Assembly (NCBI RefSeq): GCF_947623445.1
Contig: NC_135243.1
Span: 17,182,479 to 17,246,478 of the forward strand
Direction of reading: 5' to 3'
Length of the DNA: 64,000 nt
Origin: Clavelina lepadiformis
Taxonomy: Eukaryota > Chordata > Ascidiacea > Aplousobranchia > Clavelinidae
Numbering within the stretch: the first letter of the stretch is position 1; every line of letters begins with the position of its first letter. The translations under genes were made by a program, and so were the position numbers. Positions 19,101 through 29,200 of the stretch are shown in pieces. A model generated the notes under the pieces. That model had not been told where the DNA came from. It worked only from the letters and a program-made list of their open reading frames with translations, and searched no databases.

Positions 19101-19672
19101 TTTTAAAAATAAAAAACTGCAACTTCTTCACCCTAGCAGAACAATCACTATCATACAAAGTAGCACACAAAGCCTTCATCTGTGGATCCTTCTACGACAA
19201 GAAAAAATTATACAAGACAAAATCTAATGAAATTCGCAAAGTAAAATGTAAACTCTGCTCAACAGAAAGGGACACCATAAATCATGTCTTACTCCAATGT
19301 AAAACTACAAATATTATTAGAAAGTACATTATCGACACAATCAAAGAAGAAACCAACACCCAACTTTCCAATCTACAACGAGCCATCATGTACAACCTAC
19401 TTCCAAATGACATGCCAAAAATCAACATCATCAGGAAACTATTAACAATATACAGAGAAGAAATCATCCAGCTGAAAGAAAATCAAGACAAAAGCAATAA
19501 ATACATTACCAACACTAACAGAAAAATGCAGGAAACATTATGGAAAATAAAATGCAAATTCAAAATCATCAAAAATCAAGCAACATCCCAAGAAAAGAAG
19601 AAACCATCAACTTCACGGAACCAAGATTTGGATAAAATCATCCCTAGATCACCAACAAAGAGAAATAAATAA
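16145..19672 (+). CDS. Keno-B ORF2: AP endonuclease, reverse transcriptase, CCHC
   Basis: 1175 aa. Endonuclease: SINCNS (10-15), LQETH with E39, GDFN (155-158), RIDRIY (212-217), SDH (237-239). Reverse transcriptase: SPGSDGLT (475-482), FDFKKAFD with D603, SGVRQGCPLS (658-667), YADD (703-706), then ILGIIFS. C-terminal knuckle CX2CX8HX4C: C1035, C1038, H1047, C1052. A 100-residue tail after it ends in a basic Lys/Arg-rich stretch longer than in copies A and C. The coding strand is very A-rich, more so than the other lineages. All catalytic motifs are intact. It starts 39 nt after ORF1. Confidence 0.94.
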   Translation: MEGISIAIASINCNSIMPSLQDIEQYIVNNKIDILCLQETHLIDKETIRMWTQNLNLEIYLNTEEKRTTTKQFKNGTCIITRKNRERLLLKDQHIIIKNRIQQLNISIADKEISIINVYLKSGGAYQNVLCRKEQILQLAQHIETNTSNEIIMAGDFNMIIDSEDTINPTQARPDQETLRNLITKTQLCDSYRCFHPQKNVFSYITKKSATRIDRIYIPKDLQTKTIQSTYVNNHFSDHKYGPLIALRFSTPPRRRQINLWKLNSSILNQEMEHTSTDTVIRNFIENPRRTTDPLEWWDYTKRKLRQHYQKLSKQIHKQQKEKMIYYQYRRETIKNSTNPTDQNELMKIQESIKKIQVQRDKGAMTRSRTKIFDDAEEPTKLFYRSENKKQGKKDIQCLINAQGTKITQIEGIEQIAYDFYDQLWNQDTQPSKEECQQYLSTIPPITSDNEKEPTPFVSKEEIKTAIEQLHNNKSPGSDGLTTEFYKAHQQILLPILQEIYNNTYLRGILTPSQYMAIITLLPKKGNKEEIKNWRPIALLNTDYKILSMILKNKLIPYVQDHILQHQQCGLPGRNIRKIHLNIQAAMEQSQDTKSRLAILQFDFKKAFDNLSHQFIIMTLKRMNIPKTIIKWIKIMYKNPQARIRISQNLTNPINVQSGVRQGCPLSMLLFIIAINTLTYKIIQNPNIHGCSVGNQHLTVQQYADDITFFIQEKESLNEIIETLRNFSRQSGLKINQNKTIICCNSDPLYNEIKQIIPNSTKENTSKILGIIFSMTENTANINWNQTLNKIEKIINQHKSRRLSLLGRKNIINALILPHILQVAAIFYPRQSTINQIENKIFKFLWYPQIIEPQARKQLIAPYNKGGLQIPDIEMKCATTYLISMTTTIQEDNYENSFFIQWARYNMGTLVKQINPNIYSNSIPHRPKPNETWKKRWDILQKYNLLAYKMHATTSKELYRTLLEQKCTQSDIKDDQDQPIPWTNILLKIKNCNFFTLAEQSLSYKVAHKAFICGSFYDKKKLYKTKSNEIRKVKCKLCSTERDTINHVLLQCKTTNIIRKYIIDTIKEETNTQLSNLQRAIMYNLLPNDMPKINIIRKLLTIYREEIIQLKENQDKSNKYITNTNRKMQETLWKIKCKFKIIKNQATSQEKKKPSTSRNQDLDKIIPRSPTKRNK

Positions 19673-19741
19673 ATAAAGCAACGACAGATGACTGACAGTT
19701 TACTCTAATTATAGAAATAGAACTTGAGAATATTAGACCAT

Positions 19742-20258
19742 ACTGAACTTAACCTAAATAATCTATATATAGGCCTAGAAAGCAACATATATATATATAA
19801 TATATCCTCGGAACCCAACAAACGACAATATATATATACCTTAAGATGCCTGTCAGCATCACATCCTATACTTAGCAGATAAAATAGGCCTAGTTGATCA
19901 TAAACAAGAATAATACTGAAATTAACCTAAATAACCTATATATAAGACTAAACCACAATATATATACAATAATATAATAAAATACTGTACATGATAAATG
20001 AATATATATATAAATTACCCTAAGATGTCTGTTACAGCATCACATACTATAACTATCAGATATAATAGGCTTACTTGGTCATAAACAGGAAATAATACTA
20101 AAGTTAACCTAAATAAACTATACATAGACCTAGACCACAATATATATAAAATGAAAAATATGGAATATGCATAAATAAACCCATACCTTACCTTAAGACA
20201 ACTATCATAGCATCATATCTTATATTTAACATATATAATACTAAATACATCCTTAAGA
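19742..20258 (+). repeat. Three imperfect tandem repeats in Keno-B 3' UTR, ~173-182 bp each
   Basis: Monomers begin at 19742, 19915 and 20097, each with ACTRAARTTAACCTAAATA-like sequence, an ATATATA run, CCTTAAGA/CCCTAAGA, and AGCATCACAT or AGCATCATAT. The sequence is unrelated to the A/C repeats but the period is about the same. No ORF is supported here. Confidence 0.8.
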
Positions 20259-20371
20259 TGTACCAATAGAATAAAAAAATATGATAAAATAATAAATAAA
20301 TATAAACGATACAAGTAATTATCTTAAACTTCCTAAAGAAAAGTACATAATCCTCCTTTTTTCTTTTCTCT

Positions 20372-20413
<42 letters not shown>

Positions 20414-20415
<2 letters not shown>

Positions 20416-20570
20416 GTAGTATCTGTTCTTCTCAGTTTAATCCCTGGGACGCAGTTCATTGAACTGCTCTTCGATTAAACGGATTTTTGAACGGTGAACG
20501 ACGCTAGGCGCTTGCGCCTGCTCGTTTGAGGGTTGTGCAGCTATTGCAGTACCTGCTGCTTCGGCCCATC
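20414..20570 (+). pseudogene. U2 3' part after Keno-B
   Basis: Promoterless U2 from GTGTAG to its 3' end, directly after the A41 tail. Confidence 0.95.
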
Positions 20571-21167
20571 TCCCACCCTGGTGGGATACTCTTGTTTGTA
20601 TTAAAGTAGTCTGAGGAAAAGAAGAAGAGGAGGAGAAGGAGGGGAAAAAAAAAAAAAAAAAAAAGAAGACGATGGGCGGATGGATTGATCGATGTCAAAC
20701 GATCGATTAATGTCTATGGGATAAATGTTGTACACCTGCGTCACGGGTAAAATGAGAAATTGACTGTCGGCCCTGTGTGACAGCAGGAATGGTTTGATAA
20801 AATGGATAAATCCCCGATTTATCTTGTGAAAGTTTCTTCAAGTCAACTGTGCTGCTGCTGCTGTTACTACATTTGTTGTGAGTACTAATGAAAGCGATCG
20901 TTTTAGGGTATTTCCCAGTTTGATAGCAAAAAGCTGAAAAATGCAAGAAATGGCCTCCACGGGATAGACACAAAATATCTCCACTGTCACGGTCCAATAA
21001 CCATCAAGCAGCAAATCATGTGACTGGGCGGCGGCCAGAAGATTGTCGTCTGTCTGCTGGCTGGTTGAGTTCGTCAGTTTGGCGTCTTGTGGCGGGCGAT
21101 ATAGGAACGTTTGGAGGTCGAGGAGGATTTTGAGAAGAATAAAAAGAGTCCGGGAAGATTTAGAGGT

Positions 21168-21356
21168 ATCGCTTCTCGGCTCTCAAGAGCTAAGATCAAG
21201 TGTAGTATCTGTTCTTCTCAGTTTAATCCCTGGGACGCAGTTCATTGAACTGCTCTTCGATTAAACGGATTTTTGAACGGTGAACGACGCTAGGCGCTTG
21301 CGCCTGCTCGTTTGAGGGTTGTGCAGCTATTGCAGTACCTGCTGCTTCGGCCCATC
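21168..21356 (+). ncRNA. RNU2: U2 snRNA gene (intact copy 10)
   Basis: The only complete U2 gene between Keno-B and U2S-1. Confidence 0.96.
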
Positions 21357-21953
21357 TCCCACCCTGGTGGGATACTCTTGTTTGTATTAAAGTAGTCTGA
21401 GGAAAAGAAGAAGAGGAGGAGAAGGAGGGGAAAAAAAAAAAAAAAAAAAAGAAGACGATGGGCGGATGGATTGATCGATGTCAAACGATCGATTAATGTC
21501 TATGGGATAAATGTTGTACACCTGCGTCACGGGTAAAATGAGAAATTGACTGTCGGCCCTGTGTGACAGCAGGAATGGTTTGATAAAATGGATAAATCCC
21601 CGATTTATCTTGTGAAAGTTTCTTCAAGTCAACTGTGCTGCTGCTGCTGTTACTACATTTGTTGTGAGTACTAATGAAAGCGATCGTTTTAGGGTATTTC
21701 CCAGTTTGATAGCAAAAAGCTGAAAAATGCAAGAAATGGCCTCCACGGGATAGACACAAAATATCTCCACTGTCACGGTCCAATAACCATCAAGCAGCAA
21801 ATCATGTGACTGGGCGGCGGCCAGAAGATTGTCGTCTGTCTGCTGGCTGGTTGAGTTCGTCAGTTTGGCGTCTTGTGGCGGGCGATATAGGAACGTTTGG
21901 AGGTCGAGGAGGATTTTGAGAAGAATAAAAAGAGTCCGGGAAGATTTAGAGGT

Positions 21954-21992
21954 ATCGCTTCTCGGCTCTCAAGAGCTAAGATCAAGTGTAGT
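21954..21992 (+). pseudogene. U2 5' part split by U2S-1
   Basis: 39 nt of U2 ending GTGTAGT, five bases shorter than at Keno-A and Keno-C. Confidence 0.95.
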
Positions 21993-22280
21993 GGTCCATC
22001 AGTTTACTGATGTAGAAAGGGTCTCGGTTGATGCCGCCGAGTTTGGTTCCCTTTCCCGAACATACCACCTTCCACCTTTCACCGGGGTTTCGGCTTGCCC
22101 CTGCTCGTAACACTTGTGAGCAAACGAGAAGTCATTAAGGTTAGGAAATCCCTTGTCTATCGGAAGATAGGCAGAGGAGACCCCTAGCTCTCTTATACCC
22201 CAAATCCTCCACTTGGCAGGGGGGGGGAAGGCGAACGCCGACCTCATCACTGCTCAATGAAAAAAAAAAAAAAAAAAAAA
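21993..22280 (+). mobile_element. U2S-1: short non-autonomous retroelement (SINE-like) at the Keno target
   Basis: 288 bp: a body of 267 bp and an A21 tail (22260-22280), flanked by GTGTAGT (21986-21992 and 22281-22287). It has no long ORF, RT or similarity to Keno ends that I can see. Predicted hairpins: CATCAG/CTGATG (21997-22012); GAAAGGG/CCCTTTC (22015-22021/22049-22055) enclosing CTCGG/CCGAG; and an 8-bp stem with a GGAA loop (22154-22173). A G9-10 run lies near 22219. The body is not recognisable as tRNA, 5S, 7SL, U1-U6, U11, U12 or 7SK by eye. It is probably mobilised in trans by a Keno ORF2 through its poly(A). Alternatives are a retrocopy of an unknown structured RNA or a 5'-truncated LINE tail. 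Confidence 0.75.
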
Positions 22281-22437
22281 GTGTAGTATCTGTTCTTCTC
22301 AGTTTAATCCCTGGGACGCAGTTCATTGAACTGCTCTTCGATTAAACGGATTTTTGAACGGTGAACGACGCTAGGCGCTTGCGCCTGCTCGTTTGAGGGT
22401 TGTGCAGCTATTGCAGTACCTGCTGCTTCGGCCCATC
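22281..22437 (+). pseudogene. U2 3' part after U2S-1
   Basis: Promoterless U2 from GTGTAG onward; the 3' box follows. Confidence 0.95.
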
Positions 22438-23034
22438 TCCCACCCTGGTGGGATACTCTTGTTTGTATTAAAGTAGTCTGAGGAAAAGAAGAAGAGGAGG
22501 AGAAGGAGGGGAAAAAAAAAAAAAAAAAAAAGAAGACGATGGGCGGATGGATTGATCGATGTCAAACGATCGATTAATGTCTATGGGATAAATGTTGTAC
22601 ACCTGCGTCACGGGTAAAATGAGAAATTGACTGTCGGCCCTGTGTGACAGCAGGAATGGTTTGATAAAATGGATAAATCCCCGATTTATCTTGTGAAAGT
22701 TTCTTCAAGTCAACTGTGCTGCTGCTGCTGTTACTACATTTGTTGTGAGTACTAATGAAAGCGATCGTTTTAGGGTATTTCCCAGTTTGATAGCAAAAAG
22801 CTGAAAAATGCAAGAAATGGCCTCCACGGGATAGACACAAAATATCTCCACTGTCACGGTCCAATAACCATCAAGCAGCAAATCATGTGACTGGGCGGCG
22901 GCCAGAAGATTGTCGTCTGTCTGCTGGCTGGTTGAGTTCGTCAGTTTGGCGTCTTGTGGCGGGCGATATAGGAACGTTTGGAGGTCGAGGAGGATTTTGA
23001 GAAGAATAAAAAGAGTCCGGGAAGATTTAGAGGT

Positions 23035-23223
23035 ATCGCTTCTCGGCTCTCAAGAGCTAAGATCAAGTGTAGTATCTGTTCTTCTCAGTTTAATCCCTGG
23101 GACGCAGTTCATTGAACTGCTCTTCGATTAAACGGATTTTTGAACGGTGAACGACGCTAGGCGCTTGCGCCTGCTCGTTTGAGGGTTGTGCAGCTATTGC
23201 AGTACCTGCTGCTTCGGCCCATC
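23035..23223 (+). ncRNA. RNU2: U2 snRNA gene (intact copy 11)
   Basis: First complete gene after U2S-1. Confidence 0.96.
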
Positions 23224-23820
23224 TCCCACCCTGGTGGGATACTCTTGTTTGTATTAAAGTAGTCTGAGGAAAAGAAGAAGAGGAGGAGAAGGAGGGGAAA
23301 AAAAAAAAAAAAAAAAAGAAGACGATGGGCGGATGGATTGATCGATGTCAAACGATCGATTAATGTCTATGGGATAAATGTTGTACACCTGCGTCACGGG
23401 TAAAATGAGAAATTGACTGTCGGCCCTGTGTGACAGCAGGAATGGTTTGATAAAATGGATAAATCCCCGATTTATCTTGTGAAAGTTTCTTCAAGTCAAC
23501 TGTGCTGCTGCTGCTGTTACTACATTTGTTGTGAGTACTAATGAAAGCGATCGTTTTAGGGTATTTCCCAGTTTGATAGCAAAAAGCTGAAAAATGCAAG
23601 AAATGGCCTCCACGGGATAGACACAAAATATCTCCACTGTCACGGTCCAATAACCATCAAGCAGCAAATCATGTGACTGGGCGGCGGCCAGAAGATTGTC
23701 GTCTGTCTGCTGGCTGGTTGAGTTCGTCAGTTTGGCGTCTTGTGGCGGGCGATATAGGAACGTTTGGAGGTCGAGGAGGATTTTGAGAAGAATAAAAAGA
23801 GTCCGGGAAGATTTAGAGGT

Positions 23821-24009
23821 ATCGCTTCTCGGCTCTCAAGAGCTAAGATCAAGTGTAGTATCTGTTCTTCTCAGTTTAATCCCTGGGACGCAGTTCATTG
23901 AACTGCTCTTCGATTAAACGGATTTTTGAACGGTGAACGACGCTAGGCGCTTGCGCCTGCTCGTTTGAGGGTTGTGCAGCTATTGCAGTACCTGCTGCTT
24001 CGGCCCATC
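23821..24009 (+). ncRNA. RNU2: U2 snRNA gene (intact copy 12)
   Basis: Last complete gene before Keno-A2. Confidence 0.96.
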
Positions 24010-24606
24010 TCCCACCCTGGTGGGATACTCTTGTTTGTATTAAAGTAGTCTGAGGAAAAGAAGAAGAGGAGGAGAAGGAGGGGAAAAAAAAAAAAAAAAA
24101 AAAGAAGACGATGGGCGGATGGATTGATCGATGTCAAACGATCGATTAATGTCTATGGGATAAATGTTGTACACCTGCGTCACGGGTAAAATGAGAAATT
24201 GACTGTCGGCCCTGTGTGACAGCAGGAATGGTTTGATAAAATGGATAAATCCCCGATTTATCTTGTGAAAGTTTCTTCAAGTCAACTGTGCTGCTGCTGC
24301 TGTTACTACATTTGTTGTGAGTACTAATGAAAGCGATCGTTTTAGGGTATTTCCCAGTTTGATAGCAAAAAGCTGAAAAATGCAAGAAATGGCCTCCACG
24401 GGATAGACACAAAATATCTCCACTGTCACGGTCCAATAACCATCAAGCAGCAAATCATGTGACTGGGCGGCGGCCAGAAGATTGTCGTCTGTCTGCTGGC
24501 TGGTTGAGTTCGTCAGTTTGGCGTCTTGTGGCGGGCGATATAGGAACGTTTGGAGGTCGAGGAGGATTTTGAGAAGAATAAAAAGAGTCCGGGAAGATTT
24601 AGAGGT

Positions 24607-24650
24607 ATCGCTTCTCGGCTCTCAAGAGCTAAGATCAAGTGTAGTATCTG
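24607..24650 (+). pseudogene. U2 5' part split by Keno-A2
   Basis: 44 nt of U2 ending GTGTAGTATCTG, the same junction as at Keno-A1. Confidence 0.95.
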
Positions 24651-24651
24651 A

Positions 24652-24686
24652 CGGGTTCGGACGCATTTTTTGAGCTCCGCAGGTCC
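24652..24686 (+). other. Conserved 35-nt 5' terminal box (copy A2)
   Basis: Same as the box at 1781-1815. Confidence 0.8.
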
Positions 24687-24874
24687 TTGATCTTGTTTTG
24701 GCATTTACTCCGGTTTTAGCCGGTTTAAAGGGTCGGTGAGTGTTTCAAATTGTTTATAAAGTAGTTATCTATAACTTTTACACTTACACTTTGCTTACTT
24801 TTTAATATAACCGCTGATAATCGTATTTGTCTGAATTTTCATGCTCAGTAGGCTAAGCCCGAGTGGCAACCCTA

Positions 24875-24954
24875 TTTACGCTCGTAAACAGCGCTTTTCA
24901 GCGCTACTTTTTATTATTTTTTATAGTTTTTAGGTCACGGAACTTAATTCCGTG
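24875..24954 (+). other. 5' UTR hairpin module (copy A2)
   Basis: Same three hairpins as at 2004-2083. Confidence 0.6.
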
Positions 24955-25180
24955 GTCAAAAGTACTGAATATTGTTGTTTTATTGTGTTTTTGACTATTT
25001 TTAGCGCATTTCTAGGCTATTTTCAGCCAACCACGCGTTCTCACCCGAATTGGGATTCCCCCATTATATTCTATGGTAACCGGCTTTTATTTTTCTAAAC
25101 TTGTGTCGGGGTCCTCTTTATTACCGTTTTACTCTGTTCTCCCCACCTTGACGTGTTACTAATACGTCCTCGTAATTACA

Positions 25181-26230
25181 ATGGTGTTTTTTAAACAAAC
25201 ACGAACCTTACTGTGTCACTTCGACACCAACGAAATTTCAGAAAATTTTGACATCTCCTCATTCATGGAATTTTTTATTGATGAAGGACCATTTCATTCA
25301 ATCTCAAACAACATATTCGGTATGACACAATCCGATCACAAAGAAAAAATTTTTGCTATTACATTCAAAGCTGATGACGCCTCTAAACGCGCCATCAAGA
25401 AAATGATAAATACTTATTCGCAAAGGCAACCAATTGTGCCTAAAAATGGTACACCGATTCACATGTGGGTTGATGAACCAGTTCCCCCACCAGCTACTAT
25501 CACCCTCTACCCAGTCCCGCTGGACATCCCTGATCAGGAGATTGAACATCTGGTACGTTCCCAACACTGGGGCGTTCTGCGACGTTTCAAGTTCGGCTCC
25601 CATAAAGAATTTCCCCAATTCCATAACGAATACCTGCATCTCCAGATTGACAAACTCAATGAGGACATCCTCCCTAAACAAATCATCATCAATTGTCAAC
25701 CGGTTTCAGTATCCCTACCGGGAGCTCCGATCCGTAAATGCGCCTACTGTAGGAACTTTGGCCACCTCATACAGAATTGTAATAAAAGAAAAAATAAAAA
25801 CCCACCTTCTTCCAACAACAAATCTGCCCTCCCTGCAAACTCAACGTGGGGTCGTCAAAAACCAACTCTAAATGAAACCGCGCTACCATCCACCACTCCG
25901 ACTGAGCATCTCAGCCCTCCTGAAGACCCTCCAACGATTGAGGAATCTGATGCCCCCTCTTCGAGGCAGACCAAGACAGACTCCTCAGCTGACAAAGATC
26001 AAGTCCCCACGCCCATTGTTGTCTCAGATTCCCAAGTCCCGTCAACCTCAGAGGAATCCTGCGGCTCTTCTGACTTCGTGACCGTCTCGTCACTGGACGC
26101 ATCCGATGCAGAAAAGCGACTGAAAGGACTCGAACAAAAGCTTTGCTTCACTACTCCTCCTCCTGCAACCTCAAAAAAAAATAACGCAAAAAACAAGCAA
26201 GCCAATAAACCAAAAGGAAAACGCCATTAA
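25181..26230 (+). CDS. Keno-A2 ORF1 protein, CCHC nucleic-acid-binding
   Basis: 349 aa, identical to ORF1 of Keno-A1, with the zinc knuckle at C187, C190, H195, C200 and the same basic C-terminus. The 38-nt gap to ORF2 is unchanged. Confidence 0.92.
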   Translation: MVFFKQTRTLLCHFDTNEISENFDISSFMEFFIDEGPFHSISNNIFGMTQSDHKEKIFAITFKADDASKRAIKKMINTYSQRQPIVPKNGTPIHMWVDEPVPPPATITLYPVPLDIPDQEIEHLVRSQHWGVLRRFKFGSHKEFPQFHNEYLHLQIDKLNEDILPKQIIINCQPVSVSLPGAPIRKCAYCRNFGHLIQNCNKRKNKNPPSSNNKSALPANSTWGRQKPTLNETALPSTTPTEHLSPPEDPPTIEESDAPSSRQTKTDSSADKDQVPTPIVVSDSQVPSTSEESCGSSDFVTVSSLDASDAEKRLKGLEQKLCFTTPPPATSKKNNAKNKQANKPKGKRH

Positions 26231-26268
26231 ACGCTCTGACCAAAACAAGCTATACCATACGAAACCCA

Positions 26269-29200
26269 ATGGAGACTGATAAAAAAATAAACAAATCCTT
26301 AATTATAGCTACCATAAACTGCAACGGCCTCACCAGATCTCTCCGACATATCCCCTCCTTTATGCGTGATCATAAAATTGACATTTTGGCAATCCAAGAA
26401 GCCCATAGAATCAACCCGAAACAACTTCTCCACTGGCAAAAAGAAAACAATTTGACATCCTTCACCAACGCACCAGATACCAACTCCAAGGACAAATATT
26501 TCAAATCCGGAACAGCTCTCATCATATCGAACCATATCCTACCTTTTGTTAAAGATCACACCATCATCACCGAACATCGATCGCATCTTATAAAACTAAT
26601 CATCAACAATAGAACGGTCATCATTATAAACTCATACCTAACCTCCGGAACCTCCTCCTCCTCATCCTCTGCAAGAATTCTTCAACTTGAACATATTTAT
26701 CAACACCTCACCACCACTCCACGTGACGACACTTTATGGCTGGGAGACTTCAATCTAGTTCTAGACATCAAAGATTCAGTCAATAAAATTCACATCAGAA
26801 ATGACCATAAAAAAATGATAGAATATCTCAAATTGTTTGACCTTAACGACGCCTTCCGCTATCTGCATCCAAACCAAAGAAGCTTCTCTTACATCACAGC
26901 TAAAGCCAGTACAAGAATTGATAGAATATACTCCAACAGTGCCCTGACAGCCAAAATAACAAAATCCACTTACATTTCAACTGCACACTTCTCCGACCAT
27001 TCATTCGGCAATTTAATATCTCTTCAGACAACTCTTCCACGACCCGATCATCAGCACGGCAGGACATACTGGAAACTCAACGACTCCCTTCTTCAAGACA
27101 CACAATTTGGCAATCAAATTGACGATACTATACGAAGCCTCGCCAAAAAGCCCCTCCGCTCTCTCGATCCACTAAAATGGTGGGAACTATTCAAAACAAG
27201 CCTCAGAAGATCTATTATTCTTTTAGCAAGTAAGAAAAAGCGCAAAACCCAAAATCTATTAAAAAACTATCAGTACCAATTAGAATCACTCAATGAACAC
27301 CTCACCCCGGACAAAAATCTGGAAATTCTAAGTTTAAAAAAGAAAATTCAAAACATTCAAGAGCAACAGCAACAAGGTGAAAGAATACGATCAAGAATGA
27401 AAACAGTCACGGACAAAGAAGATCCTTCAAGAATATTTAAAGTATTCGAAGGTAAACACCAAAAAAAACTCAACATAAACAAATTGCAGCTGGATGAAGA
27501 AAATGACAGCACAATAACAAATAACCCCATCACCATTCAGCAAACCATTCACCAATTCTATTCCCAACTCTGGAAAACCGAACCCACCGAAATAAGTAAA
27601 ACAGATGAAGAACTTTCTCAATACCTGAACAACCTTCCCTCAATTGAATCCAATCCTCACAATGATCTCTCGCCCTTCATCGACATAGCTGAAATAAAAG
27701 CAGCTATACAACAACTTAATAAACATTCCGCACCTGGTCTGGACGGTCTCACAGCCAGTTTTTATCAGAGATTCTCACACCTGCTTTCGCCACTGCTCCA
27801 AGAAATCTTCAACAATTGTTATTTCCAATCCCAGCTCACCCACTCTCAGAGATCTGCATTCATTAGACTTATCCCAAAATCAGGCAATAACCTTTTAATT
27901 AAAAATTGGAGACCTATTTCGATCTTAAATATGGACTATAAAATCCTCAGCATCATTCTCAAAAATAGAATAACACCAATCGTCACCCACCTCATTTCCT
28001 CCTCTCAGCAATGCGGAATTCCTGGCAGATCCCTGGAAACCATCCTTCTCAACATCCAGGCGGCCCTGCAACAAGAAAATGACAATCAAGACGGACTGGC
28101 AATTTTAAAACTAGATTTCACCAAAGCCTTCGATAAAGTGAATCACAACTTTATTATTCGACTTCTCAATAAATTGAATTTACCTAGCACCATAGTCAAC
28201 TGGATTAAAATAATTTATGACCAGCCGCTTGCTTTCATCCAAACTACTCAAGGCCTTTCTCAAGAGATACCAATCTCCTGCGGCGTCCGACAGGGATGCC
28301 CCCTGAGTATGCTTATTTTTACCATAGTAACAAACGTTTTAGCACACAAAATCTCAAATAGCTCTCACCTCAATTGCCCGAATATCAGATCTACTTCCCT
28401 CAGTCTGCAGCAGTACGCCGACGACACCATTCTCCTGGCTAAGGACATACCAACCATATCCAACGCTCTCCTAATCATAAATGAATTCAGCAAATTTTCC
28501 GGACTCAAATTAAATGAAGCTAAATCTGCATTTTTCGTCTCAACTCCTCTTCTACAAAACCAGATAAATCAGCATTTTCCCAATATCCCGATCACCACTA
28601 ACATGAAAATACTTGGAACGACTTTCTCACACTCCGATGACGATGCTACCGTAAACTGGGAAAAAGCACTACTTACAATAAAAAAACTCAACAATCTGCA
28701 CAAAATGAGACGTTTGTCCATTCTGGGAAGAAAGTATTTAATAAACGCCCTGTTTCTACCCCACATTATCAGAACCGCGACCCTTTTCCTACCGCCAATA
28801 AAAATTTGCAACCAACTCACCAACCTCATCTTCAAGTTTCTCTGGTATCCCAGAAAATTGGAACCCTTGGCAAGAAAAAAACTCATCGCCCCCTTCAATG
28901 AAGGAGGTCTCCAAATTCTCCATGTTACATCCCGAATACACTCCACTTTTCTCTATAAAATGAAAAGAATATTATTGGAAAACACCGAAAATAGTTTCTT
29001 CGCATGTTGGGCCAAATACAACATTGGAACAAAATTAATGAAAATAGCACCAAACCTGTACTCAAATTCAATTAGATACCGGCCCACCCCAAATCGCACC
29101 TGGGAAAAGACTCTGAAAATTTATGACCTACTCAGCATCAACAACAAGGATTTTCTTCTGGCAGAACAAACTCAAGGGAGCCTATACCGTCTATATCTAA

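Larger units (their letters stand above)
14594..20413 (+). mobile_element. Keno-like LINE, lineage B (Tx1 clade, U2-specific), full length
   Basis: 5820-bp element, sense to U2. Parts: 5' UTR 14594-15019, ORF1 15020-16105, 39-nt gap, ORF2 16145-19672, 3' UTR 19673-20372, A41 tail 20373-20413. Target duplication GTGTAGTATC (14584-14593 and 20414-20423) is 10 bp. Three bases (AGT) precede the conserved CGGGTTCGGACG box. Its proteins are clearly more distant from copies A and C than those are from each other, roughly half identical in the RT by eye, and its 3' UTR is unrelated in sequence. Both ORFs are open. The long tail suggests a young insertion. Confidence 0.94.
20414..21992 (+). repeat. 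U2 array segment 3 (1 intact gene)
   Basis: Short stretch between Keno-B and element U2S-1. It holds one complete U2 gene and the 5' part of another. Confidence 0.97.
22281..24650 (+). repeat. U2 array segment 4 (2 intact genes)
   Basis: Units between U2S-1 and Keno-A2, in phase. Confidence 0.97.

Noticed and set aside
21993-22280. Short element as a tRNA-, 5S- or snRNA-headed SINE, or a hammerhead ribozyme
   Set aside because: No convincing A/B boxes. Only a 9-nt CATACCACC match to 5S rRNA and a CTGATG...GAAA resemblance to a hammerhead without its stem II were seen. Neither is enough to assign an origin.
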